5,675 nt of DNA from CAWHOW01 sp050013795 (GCA_050013795.1 JBEKEO010000205.1:1-5675), one strand, 5' to 3'. Shown: positions 1 through 5,675, numbered from the stretch's first letter. The notes: generated by a model not told the origin, from the letters alone. Program-made: numbers and translations.

Positions 1-119
1 GACATTTTAAGGAAAGGGATAAGGGTGCTGTTAAGCCAGGTTACAAAACCGAAAACAAAGAATAAGATACCTATTATGGTAATGGACATTACATAGTCTT
101 TGCGACTGGAGGAAACCAT
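1..119 (-). CDS. Sugar MFS permease, FucP/GluP-like, N-terminal fragment
   Basis: The minus strand reads ATG at 119-117 and stays open to the left edge, giving 39 codons of a gene whose remainder lies outside the window. The peptide has a short polar start (MVSSSRKDY) followed by a hydrophobic first membrane helix at about residues 11-29 that contains FFVFGFVTWLN, then STLIPFLK. This pattern, a helix ending in W-L-N followed by L-I-P-[FY]-L-K, is typical of the first segment of the FucP / glucose-galactose (GluP) branch of the major facilitator superfamily. Members are inner-membrane, cation-coupled sugar importers of roughly 400-440 residues. The start is supported by an in-frame TAA five codons upstream (134-132); the only other possible start is a TTG three codons upstream. 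No strong ribosome-binding site is visible. The substrate (fucose, glucose, galactose or another sugar) cannot be told from this fragment. It lies downstream of the two-component operon on the same strand but 256 bases away, with its own candidate promoter. Confidence 0.75.
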   Translation of the reverse strand, partial: MVSSSRKDYVMSITIIGILFFVFGFVTWLNSTLIPFLKM

Positions 120-153
120 TTTATTCAAGTATTAAGTAAACGTTAATTGGCTT

Positions 154-167
154 AAATGTATACATTT
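154..167. promoter_or_regulatory. Perfect 14-bp palindrome, possible operator
   Basis: AAATGTATACATTT is a perfect inverted repeat with no spacer, 34 bases upstream of the permease start codon and inside its predicted leader. The core GTATAC resembles the GT-N-AC core bound by many GntR-family repressors, so a sugar-responsive operator is possible. That link is inference. A chance palindrome in AT-rich DNA is the main alternative. Confidence 0.35.
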
Positions 168-303
168 TTTTAAGTCATGGTTTAAGGTTAATAGCAGTGG
201 GTTAGGTTATTAGTTAAGGTCTAAAGTCAATTTTTACCCATGACAACAGACCATTAACTTAACTCGCCTCCCTGACCATAAACCAAAGACCTATTTTAAT
301 GTA

Positions 304-336
304 CAAATTTATCCAGCATCTAGTATAAGAAGCAAA
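304..336 (-). promoter_or_regulatory. Candidate Bacteroidota promoter for the MFS permease
   Basis: Read on the minus strand, TTTG at 336-333 is followed after 21 bp by TAAATTTG at 311-304. The second box is an exact match to the TAnnTTTG -7 consensus and the first matches the -33 box. Transcription would start near 297 and give a leader of about 180 bases before the permease ATG, long compared with the other promoters in this window. It begins only about 40 bases past the response regulator stop. Confidence 0.5.
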
Positions 337-375
337 GATAATGTTTCCTGTAAAATGAAAGGATATGTTGTTGCG

Positions 376-1086
376 CTATTTTTCTTCGGCTACAAATTTA
401 AAGCCTGTGCCATGAACATTGGCAATCATTACGCTTGGATCGTCCTTAAGATATTTTCGCAGTTTGGTAATGAAAACATCCATGCTTCTTCCGATAAAAT
501 AATCATCATCGCCCCACACTGACTTTAATGCATTTTCACGTGTAAGCAGTTGATTCCTGTTCTGGCAAAGGACTTTCAGCAATTCCGATTCCTTGCGTGT
601 AAGGTGCTGTTCTTTGCCTGGTGATGAAAGTATCATATTAACGCTGTCGAAATTGAATATCCCGAATTTGAACTTCACTTCATTTTCAGCAGACTTTTGA
701 GATTTACTGGAAGTGGTGCGCCGTAAAATGGCTTTAATTCTGTAATTCAGTTCTTCGGTACTGAATGGTTTTGTAATATAGTCATCGCACCCCACCTGGA
801 AGCCTTTGATACGGTCTTCTTTAAATGATTTCGCAGTGAGGAAGATCACAGGAACATCCTTATTCAGTTTCCTGATGTCTTCTGTAAGGGTGAACCCATC
901 TTTTTTAGGCATCATCACATCGAATATGCAAAGATCAAAACGCTCCTTTTTAAAAGCTGTCAGCCCTTCTTCTCCATTCTCACAGGATACTATCTTGTAT
1001 CCAAGCATTTCAAGATAATCTTCCAGTACAAGACTTAGATTGGGATCATCTTCCACGAGCAGGATTTTAAACATTTCTTTTGCCAT
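376..1086 (-). CDS. OmpR/PhoB-family response regulator, RprY-like
   Basis: This is the DNA-binding output half of a two-component system, phosphorylated by the kinase encoded just upstream. The 236-residue length is usual for the family. An N-terminal receiver domain spans about residues 6-122: acidic pocket E12-D13-D14, phosphoacceptor D56 in FDVMMP, conserved T84 in FLTAK and K106 in TKPF. After a polar linker (about 123-138) comes a winged-helix DNA-binding domain at about 139-234, with LTRKESELL, a recognition helix near RSMDVFITKLRKYL and the terminal wing hairpin VHGTGFKF. Nothing key is missing. The start follows the kinase stop by two bases, so translation is probably coupled. A start at Met5 (MFKILLVEDD) is also possible and would remove only a poorly conserved leader. 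Domain order and the kinase-first arrangement resemble Bacteroides RprXY, but orthology cannot be settled here. The tandem repeats at 2428-2464 are of the type such regulators bind. Confidence 0.95.
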   Translation of the reverse strand: MAKEMFKILLVEDDPNLSLVLEDYLEMLGYKIVSCENGEEGLTAFKKERFDLCIFDVMMPKKDGFTLTEDIRKLNKDVPVIFLTAKSFKEDRIKGFQVGCDDYITKPFSTEELNYRIKAILRRTTSSKSQKSAENEVKFKFGIFNFDSVNMILSSPGKEQHLTRKESELLKVLCQNRNQLLTRENALKSVWGDDDYFIGRSMDVFITKLRKYLKDDPSVMIANVHGTGFKFVAEEK

Positions 1087-1088
1087 AA

Positions 1089-2375
1089 CTATTTGTTTTG
1101 ATTAAACGGGATGAATATTTCAATACGTGTACCTTTTTTTAATTCGCTGATAAGCCTGATTAAACCATTATGCGCTTCCACTATTGTTTTCACGTAATAC
1201 AATCCTAAGCCAAATCCTTTCACATCATGAATATTGCCGGTATGAACCCTGTAGAACTTTTTAAATACGTGACGCTGGTTTTCGTGACTAATACCAATTC
1301 CCTTGTCCTGCACCGAAACAATTATTCCATTGTTTTCATTCCATGTGCTTATGGAAATATCGGGTTTCTCGGGCGAATATTTATTGGCATTATCAATAAG
1401 ATTATGGATGATGTTGGTTATATGTATAGGGTCAGCATTGATATTGAAATGGGTAGCATTAAGGTGTTTGGTTAGTTTTCCTTCGCGTTGTTTAATAAGC
1501 ATTTCAAAATTATCAATAGCCAGTTCAACAATTTCATGAATATTAATTTCGCTCTTCTTTAAGCTGAACGTGCCTTTATCCAGCACAGCTATCTGCAATA
1601 CCTGCTCCACCTGGCTTTTCAGCCTGCTGTTTTCGTCGTAAATAATATTTGCATATTTATTTACTTTATCTGACGATTCGGTAACGCTTGGTTTAAGCAG
1701 CATTTCACTGGCAAGCGATATGGTAGAGATAGGTGTTTTAAATTCATGGGTCATATTATTTACAAAATCAGTAGTCATTTCAGATAACTTCTTCTGCTTG
1801 ACCAATGAAAGTACTATATAAGAGAAACAAAAGATAACCACTATCAGAAATACTAATGATAAAGTTACCCAGCCTAATATTCCTCCCAGCAGGAATTTCT
1901 CTTCTTCCGGGAAATACAAACTCAGAATATAGTTGTCGGGTTTGCAAAGTCCTGATAAGGAAGTAAAATATTTGCTGTTGATGATCTCATTTTTATATTT
2001 GTCATATCTTCCGCAAACAAACACATTACCCGGCTTTTTGAAGATAGCGTATTCATACTTCGTCTCTATCCTCATATTGGTGAATTCCTGGCTGATGATG
2101 GAGTCTAAAAAGTTTGCTTTGATTGAGGAAACAATATTGCTGTCGGACATCATACAATTAGCGCTGCAATTGAACATCCGGCATTTTAGCGTAGTGTCTT
2201 TCTTGTATTCGGCCAGTTGATTAACAATGCTTTTCAGTGCTAAACTTGTGCGGTGATCAAACTGTTTTTCCTTTAATGTATGCGCATTCCGTACCCATGA
2301 AAGCTGGGTGAACATAATACCTGCAAGTGATATACTTGTGAGAATAATAATAAAGACAATGGTATTCTTCTTCAT
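1089..2375 (-). CDS. Membrane sensor histidine kinase, RprX-like
   Basis: This is an inner-membrane sensor kinase of 428 residues that phosphorylates the adjacent regulator. Visible layout: membrane helix 1 at about residues 5-25, a periplasmic sensor region at about 28-160, membrane helix 2 at about 162-192, a HisKA dimerisation domain with phosphoacceptor H210 in NMTHEFKTP, and a HATPase domain with N box NLIDNANKYS (325-334), G1 box DKGIGI (357-362), F box FKKFYR (371-376) and G2 box GFGLGL (387-392). All catalytic boxes are intact, and no HAMP domain is evident between helix 2 and the H box. The periplasmic part matches no named sensor fold I recognise and carries five cysteines (65, 70, 74, 121, 144), three of them clustered. 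The ATG at 2375 lies about 12 bases after the predicted transcription start, with no Shine-Dalgarno sequence. It is the first gene of the operon and is divergent from the OsmC gene. Confidence 0.95.
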   Translation of the reverse strand: MKKNTIVFIIILTSISLAGIMFTQLSWVRNAHTLKEKQFDHRTSLALKSIVNQLAEYKKDTTLKCRMFNCSANCMMSDSNIVSSIKANFLDSIISQEFTNMRIETKYEYAIFKKPGNVFVCGRYDKYKNEIINSKYFTSLSGLCKPDNYILSLYFPEEEKFLLGGILGWVTLSLVFLIVVIFCFSYIVLSLVKQKKLSEMTTDFVNNMTHEFKTPISTISLASEMLLKPSVTESSDKVNKYANIIYDENSRLKSQVEQVLQIAVLDKGTFSLKKSEINIHEIVELAIDNFEMLIKQREGKLTKHLNATHFNINADPIHITNIIHNLIDNANKYSPEKPDISISTWNENNGIIVSVQDKGIGISHENQRHVFKKFYRVHTGNIHDVKGFGLGLYYVKTIVEAHNGLIRLISELKKGTRIEIFIPFNQNK

Positions 2376-2393
2376 TTATGAGGATTTGCAGTT

Positions 2394-2422
2394 CAAAGTT
2401 AATTAATAAATACGATACCAAA
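2394..2422 (-). promoter_or_regulatory. Candidate promoter of the two-component operon
   Basis: On the minus strand TTTG at 2422-2419 precedes TAACTTTG at 2401-2394 by 17 bp. The -7 box is an exact TAnnTTTG match; the 17-bp spacer is at the short end for this phylum. The start of transcription would be near 2387, about 12 bases before the kinase ATG. A second TAnnTTTG match, TATATTTG at 2426-2419, overlaps the -33 box but has no good upstream element of its own. Confidence 0.55.
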
Positions 2423-2427
2423 TATAA

Positions 2428-2464
2428 TTAACAAGTCCTTAACAGAAATTAACGGCTAATTAAC
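2428..2464. promoter_or_regulatory. Four phased TTAAC direct repeats, likely response-regulator box
   Basis: TTAAC occurs on the plus strand at 2428-2432, 2439-2443, 2449-2453 and 2460-2464, so the steps are 11, 10 and 11 bp. The two outer copies extend to the same 8-mer, TAATTAAC. Equal orientation and helical phasing are hallmarks of sites for OmpR/PhoB-family regulators, which bind as head-to-tail dimers; Bacillus PhoP boxes, for example, are TTAACA-like repeats spaced about 11 bp. The array starts five bases upstream of the -33 box of the kinase promoter, a typical activator position, and ends 26 bases before the -33 box of the OsmC promoter. Assignment to the regulator encoded here is inference. 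Confidence 0.6.
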
Positions 2465-2490
2465 GAAATCCCAATTTTTAAACTATCTTC

Positions 2491-2521
2491 TTGCCCAGTT
2501 GTGTAAATTACTCTAACTTTG
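2491..2521 (+). promoter_or_regulatory. Promoter of the OsmC-thioesterase operon
   Basis: TTG at 2491-2493 is followed after 20 bp by TAACTTTG at 2514-2521, an exact TAnnTTTG box at typical spacing. Transcription would start near 2528, leaving a leader of about 17 bases with an AAAGGA ribosome-binding sequence at 2531-2536. This placement fixes the OsmC start at 2545 and excludes the in-frame TTG at 2491 as a start codon. Confidence 0.7.
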
Positions 2522-2544
2522 TTAATCATAAAAGGACATTTATC

Positions 2545-2955
2545 ATGGCAACAATAAAAATGACGGCATTGGGCGGCTTCAGGACAAAAGCTGTTCACCT
2601 GAAATCGGGAACGGAAATACTTACCGATGCTCCAACAGATAATAAAGGCAAAGGCGAATATTTTTCACCAACTGATTTGCTTAGTGCATCGCTGGGTGCT
2701 TGCATGACAACCATAATGGACATTGCCGGTAAAGAGCATGGCTTTGAAATGGAAGGAACAGAAATAGAGATAACGAAGATAATGGCTGAGAACCCTCGCA
2801 GAGTGGCAGAGATAATTGTTGAACTCAATTTTCCTGACAGAGAATATTCAGAAAAAGCAAAAAGAGTAATTGAACTTACTTCGAGGACATGCCCTGTAGC
2901 GCTTAGTCTTCACCCTGATATTAAACAGACCATCAAGTTGAATTATAAAAGATAA
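2545..2955 (+). CDS. OsmC/Ohr-family protein
   Basis: This 136-residue cytoplasmic protein belongs to the OsmC fold family, whose characterised members (Ohr, OsmC) reduce organic hydroperoxides through two conserved cysteines. Both are present: C53 in LGACMTTIMD, at the start of the central helix, and C116 in SRTCPVALSLHPD. SPTDLLSASLGAC is the classic family signature, and the length matches YhfA/OsmC-like members. The ATG at 2545 is chosen over the in-frame TTG at 2491 because the latter is the -33 promoter box and the family N-terminus begins near MATIKM; an AAAGGA sequence sits eight bases before the ATG. The thioesterase follows six bases after the stop, so the two are probably one transcript. 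The subfamily is uncertain: many OsmC-like proteins with this signature have no proven peroxidase activity. The position opposite a two-component operon suggests shared control. Confidence 0.93.
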   Translation: MATIKMTALGGFRTKAVHLKSGTEILTDAPTDNKGKGEYFSPTDLLSASLGACMTTIMDIAGKEHGFEMEGTEIEITKIMAENPRRVAEIIVELNFPDREYSEKAKRVIELTSRTCPVALSLHPDIKQTIKLNYKR

Positions 2956-2961
2956 TTAGAG

Positions 2962-3351
2962 ATGGAATTTAATATACCTCTTGGTATAATTGGTAAACAG
3001 GAAATGATGGTTGCTGAAAAAGATACGGCAGCGCATTATGGTTCCGGATTAATTGAAGTTTTTGCAACACCTGCAATGGTAGGCTTTATGGAAGGTACAG
3101 CTCAGTTAAGCGTACAACCCTGTTTGCCGGGAGGATACATTACACTAGGCATCGAAATCAATGTAAAGCATTTGAAAGCGACACCGGTCGGGATGAAGGT
3201 GTTTTGTGAATCAAAGCTGATCAATGTTGATGGAAAAAAACTTACATTTGAAATTAAAGCATGGGATGAAAAAGGCGACATAGGAACAGCCCTGCATCAC
3301 CGGTATATTGTTGAAGCAGCTAAATTCATGGAAAAGCTGCATGCCAAATAA
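2962..3351 (+). CDS. FlK-like hotdog-fold acyl-CoA thioesterase
   Basis: This 129-residue single-domain hotdog protein is predicted to hydrolyse a small acyl-CoA thioester in the cytoplasm. Without gaps it lines up, at a constant offset of six residues, with what I recall of the fluoroacetyl-CoA thioesterase FlK of Streptomyces cattleya: T36, E44, G63, H70 and R114 fall on FlK T42, E50, G69, H76 and R120, the described active-site set. Matching stretches include VFATPAMVGFME and a histidine followed by KATPVGM. The phenylalanines that form FlK's lid (F33, F36) correspond to G27 and L30, so fluoroacetyl selectivity is not expected; the natural substrate is unknown. The ATG at 2962 has a weak purine-rich sequence before it and follows the OsmC stop by six bases, implying co-transcription. 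The stop lies five bases from the convergent ettA stop. Confidence 0.88.
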   Translation: MEFNIPLGIIGKQEMMVAEKDTAAHYGSGLIEVFATPAMVGFMEGTAQLSVQPCLPGGYITLGIEINVKHLKATPVGMKVFCESKLINVDGKKLTFEIKAWDEKGDIGTALHHRYIVEAAKFMEKLHAK

Positions 3352-3356
3352 TTATT

Positions 3357-5036
3357 TTAATCAGCTACAAGCTTCTTATACTTGATTCGCTTAGGGCCGG
3401 AATCACCAAGACGTTTCTTTTTATTTTCCTCGTAATCGGAATAACCACCTTCAAAGAAATACACCTGAGAATCGCCCTCAAAAGCTAAGATGTGCGTTGC
3501 AACTCTGTCCAGGAACCAGCGGTCGTGAGAAATGATAACAGCACAGCCTGCATAATTATCCAAACCCTCTTCAAGCGCCCGAAGAGTGTTAACATCAATA
3601 TCGTTCGTTGGTTCGTCAAGCAGCAGCACATTGGCTTCTTCTTTCAATGTTAAAGCCAAATGAAGCCTGTTGCGTTCACCACCTGAAAGCATACCGCATT
3701 TCTTCTCCTGATCTGCGCCGCTAAAATTAAATCGGGCAACATAAGCTCGTGCATTCATGGAACGACCGCCAACCTGCACGATTTCGCTGTCACCTGAAAT
3801 TACCTGGTAAACTGTTTTCTCAGGATCGATTGCGGTGTGGGTTTGGTCAACATAACCAATCTTGACGGTTTCACCAATTCGGAAATTGCCTTTCTCAGCT
3901 TTTTCAGAACCGATGATCAGGCGGAACAGTGTTGTTTTACCTGCACCGTTAGGCCCTATGATACCAACGATTCCGGCAGGTGGCAAAGAAAAATTCAACT
4001 TCTCAAATAACAATTTATCGCCAAAAGATTTGGAAACATTATTTGCTTCAACAACAAGATTTCCTAAACGGGGACCATTGGGAATATATAATTCAAGGCG
4101 CTCTTCCTTTTGTTTCACATCTTCGCTCAGCATCTTTTCGTAAGCATTCAACCTGGCTTTTCCTTTGGCACGTCTTGCCGATGGAGCCATGCGCACCCAA
4201 TCGAGTTCGCGCTCTAATGTTTTTCTGCGTTTGCTTTCAAACTTTTCTTCCTGCTCCAGACGTTTTGTTTTCTGATCTAACCATGAAGTGTAATTTCCCT
4301 GCCATGGTATGCCTTCACCACGGTCGAGTTCGAGTATCCAGCCAGCCACATTATCCAGGAAATAACGGTCGTGGGTAACGGCAATAACGGTTCCCTTATA
4401 TTGCTGCAAATGCAATTCGAGCCATTGAACAGATTCGGCATCAAGGTGGTTGGTGGGCTCATCAAGCAGAAGAATATCGGGTTCTTTCAACAGCAAACGG
4501 CACAACGCAACACGTCTTGCTTCACCACCTGAAAGGTTCTTTACTGGAGTATCACTTTCAGGGCAACGCAGCGCATCCATGGCTCTTTCGAGCTTGGAAT
4601 CGAGTTCCCAGGCATTATGATGTTCAATCATTTCAGTAAGAACTCCCTGTCGTTCGATCAGTTTGTTCATCTCATCATCACTCATGGGTTCGGCAAACTT
4701 CAAGTTCACTTCCTCATATTCTTTTAAAAGGTCAACCACTTCCTGCACGCCTTCCTGCACGATCTCTTTTACTGTTTTGGTTTCATCCAGCTTGGGATCC
4801 TGTTCCAGATACCCTATAGTATAGCCGGGTGAGAATACAACTTTTCCTTGGAAAGATGCTTCAATGCCTGCAATAATTTTAAGCAATGTTGATTTTCCGG
4901 AACCATTCAAACCGATGATCCCGATCTTTGCACCATAATAAAATGAGAGATAAATATCCTTTAAAACCTGCTTGTGCGGAGGGAAGATCTTGCTTACCCC
5001 CACCATAGAAAATATTATTTTTTTGTCGTCGGCCAT
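3357..5036 (-). CDS. ettA: EttA-type ABC-F translation factor
   Basis: This soluble protein has two ATP-binding cassettes and no membrane segments. EttA binds the ribosomal E site and gates entry into elongation according to the ATP/ADP ratio. At 559 residues it is close to E. coli EttA (555). Cassette 1: Walker A GLNGSGKST (42-50), signature LSGGE (168-172), Walker B LLLDE with catalytic E193, switch H222. An arm insertion at about 95-140, between Walker A and the signature, marks the EttA type. The interdomain linker (about 240-325) is highly charged and contains the basic APSARRAKGKARLNAYEKM segment that contacts tRNA in this family. Cassette 2: GPNGAGKTT (361-369), LSGGE (450-454), LLLDE with E475, H504. 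The ATG at 5036 lies about 13 bases after the predicted transcription start. A resistance-type ABC-F is unlikely given the arm and linker. It appears to be transcribed alone and is unrelated to its neighbours. Confidence 0.95.
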   Translation of the reverse strand: MADDKKIIFSMVGVSKIFPPHKQVLKDIYLSFYYGAKIGIIGLNGSGKSTLLKIIAGIEASFQGKVVFSPGYTIGYLEQDPKLDETKTVKEIVQEGVQEVVDLLKEYEEVNLKFAEPMSDDEMNKLIERQGVLTEMIEHHNAWELDSKLERAMDALRCPESDTPVKNLSGGEARRVALCRLLLKEPDILLLDEPTNHLDAESVQWLELHLQQYKGTVIAVTHDRYFLDNVAGWILELDRGEGIPWQGNYTSWLDQKTKRLEQEEKFESKRRKTLERELDWVRMAPSARRAKGKARLNAYEKMLSEDVKQKEERLELYIPNGPRLGNLVVEANNVSKSFGDKLLFEKLNFSLPPAGIVGIIGPNGAGKTTLFRLIIGSEKAEKGNFRIGETVKIGYVDQTHTAIDPEKTVYQVISGDSEIVQVGGRSMNARAYVARFNFSGADQEKKCGMLSGGERNRLHLALTLKEEANVLLLDEPTNDIDVNTLRALEEGLDNYAGCAVIISHDRWFLDRVATHILAFEGDSQVYFFEGGYSDYEENKKKRLGDSGPKRIKYKKLVAD

Positions 5037-5055
5037 AGCTTTTTATATTGGACAG

Positions 5056-5086
5056 CAAACCTACATGAATTTTCAAATATACACAA
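5056..5086 (-). promoter_or_regulatory. Promoter of ettA
   Basis: On the minus strand TTG at 5086-5084 is followed after exactly 20 bp by TAGGTTTG at 5063-5056, which fits TAnnTTTG. The layout, with the same 20-bp spacer and a leader of about 13 bases, closely copies the OsmC promoter. A second -7 match, TATATTTG at 5081-5074, lies inside the spacer but lacks a -33 element at proper distance, so it is the weaker choice. Confidence 0.6.
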
Positions 5087-5123
5087 GAGCTGAATGCTTA
5101 GAATTTCTATAAATGTCAGCTAT

Positions 5124-5675
5124 CTATTTTTTCCCTATGGATTTAAAGTCTTTTACTAAAAAAGCATCGGGGTTAGAAGAATCAATCATATGCCCGTCAT
5201 AGTATAGCACTTCGCCATTATTGGCTGTAACAAGGAATTTCCAGCACTTCCCTCCACTCATGGTTCCTTCGGGCCCAACTTTATGAAGATAAACTACATT
5301 GGGGTTTTTATCTTCAATTGCTTTTTTGATATCATCTTTTGAAACAAGTTTTACTGTATACGGGTAAACGGTCTTAATCTTATCCAGAGTATTGAAGTTC
5401 GGCGGCAATTCTTCTTTCAGCAGCCAAAGCTCCTTAGTTTTGATATCGATACCCGAATCTTTGTTAGTCAATTCCAGCTTAACACCGGGATGATCATTGG
5501 TATATTTTATATGTGTTTGCATAAACAGCAGAAGACCGCCTATCTTATATAAATACGAAGCTTCATCTACATCCACATAAGAAAGTGGAACAGAACCAAG
5601 GTCGGGCATGGCATTAAGATCAGCATTTCCGCCCAGAACAAGATTAAGGAAATTATATTTGCAGGAAACGCCTTT
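5124..5675 (-). CDS. Unrecognised protein, C-terminal part (start outside window)
   Basis: The reading frame ends at TAG 5126-5124 and is open to the right edge, giving 183 codons. The Met at 5609 is probably internal, because the frame continues upstream with protein-like sequence (NFLNLVLGGNADLNA) and no stop. I do not recognise the family. Visible features: a glycine- and leucine-rich stretch before the Met, a hydrophobic helix-like segment YLYKIGGLLLFMQTHIKY, a charged middle with many lysines (KLELTNKDSGIDIKTKELW), a proline pair in EELPPNF, and a probably beta-rich end with GGKCWKFLV and NNGEVLYYDGHM. Two cysteines are visible and there is no obvious catalytic motif. Whether it has a signal peptide or lipobox cannot be judged without the N-terminus. 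It lies 87 bases upstream of ettA on the same strand, but ettA has its own promoter, so a shared operon is doubtful. Confidence 0.75.
   Translation of the reverse strand, partial: KGVSCKYNFLNLVLGGNADLNAMPDLGSVPLSYVDVDEASYLYKIGGLLLFMQTHIKYTNDHPGVKLELTNKDSGIDIKTKELWLLKEELPPNFNTLDKIKTVYPYTVKLVSKDDIKKAIEDKNPNVVYLHKVGPEGTMSGGKCWKFLVTANNGEVLYYDGHMIDSSNPDAFLVKDFKSIGKK

Noticed and set aside
341..375. Possible hairpin after the response regulator stop (TTTC...GAAA)
   Set aside because: Only about four base pairs can form and there is no T-tract; it is too weak to call a terminator.
806..1018. Plus-strand open frame of 70 codons
   Set aside because: It is antisense to the receiver domain of the response regulator, which has full motif support; no promoter or start signal was seen.
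1227..1539. Two overlapping plus-strand open frames
   Set aside because: Both lie antisense to the kinase ATPase domain and show no recognisable domain.
1933..2220. Plus-strand open frame of 95 codons with hydrophobic stretches
   Set aside because: It is antisense to the periplasmic domain of the kinase; the hydrophobicity comes from the complementary codons and no initiation signal is present.
2595..2828. Minus-strand open frame inside the OsmC gene
   Set aside because: It is a shadow of the OsmC coding sequence, which has both family cysteine motifs and a promoter.
3862..4378. Two plus-strand open frames inside ettA
   Set aside because: They are antisense to well-supported ABC-F sequence including Walker A2 and the interdomain linker.
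4277..5076. Two minus-strand open frames in another phase of ettA (4277-4465 and 4879-5076)
   Set aside because: They overlap the ATP-binding cassette coding sequence out of frame; the second also spans the ettA promoter.
5088..5121. Inverted repeat AGCTGA / TCAGCT after the unknown gene, considered as a terminator
   Set aside because: The six-base arms are 22 bases apart and no T-run follows on the minus strand, so it does not look like an intrinsic terminator.

Overview
The window looks like an ordinary chromosomal segment of a member of the Bacteroidota. Base composition is moderately AT-rich. Start codons mostly lack a strong Shine-Dalgarno sequence. Four intergenic spots match the phylum's promoter pattern (-33 TTG/TTTG, -7 TAnnTTTG). 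The protein families (FucP/GluP-type sugar permease, RprXY-like two-component pair, EttA-type ABC-F protein) also fit. No tRNA, rRNA, CRISPR, transposon or integration scar was seen.

Layout from left to right: (1) 1-119, minus strand: first 39 codons of a sugar:cation MFS permease running off the left edge, a gene outside the simple list of long ORFs. (2) 120-375: intergenic region with a candidate permease promoter and a perfect 14-bp palindrome in the predicted leader. (3) 376-2375, minus strand: a two-component operon, histidine kinase first, then an OmpR/PhoB-type response regulator two bases downstream. (4) 2376-2544: divergent control region with a promoter facing each way and, between them, four TTAAC direct repeats at 11, 10 and 11 bp steps. 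(5) 2545-3351, plus strand: an OsmC-family protein followed six bases later by a small hotdog thioesterase related to FlK. (6) 3357-5036, minus strand: ettA, converging on the thioesterase with only five bases between stop codons, with its own promoter at 5056-5086. (7) 5124-5675, minus strand: the C-terminal 183 codons of an unrecognised protein whose start lies beyond the right edge.

The most informative element is the phased repeat array at 2428-2464. OmpR/PhoB-type regulators bind head-to-tail on direct repeats about one helical turn apart. The array lies just upstream of the kinase promoter's -33 box and also upstream of the OsmC promoter. The simplest reading is that the response regulator controls its own operon and possibly the divergent osmC-thioesterase pair. 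The sensor has five cysteines in its periplasmic domain and the divergent gene is an OsmC-type thiol protein, so a redox or envelope-stress signal is plausible but is inference only. I see no clear evidence of a wholly new system; the findings are a well-supported regulatory hypothesis and several smaller points.
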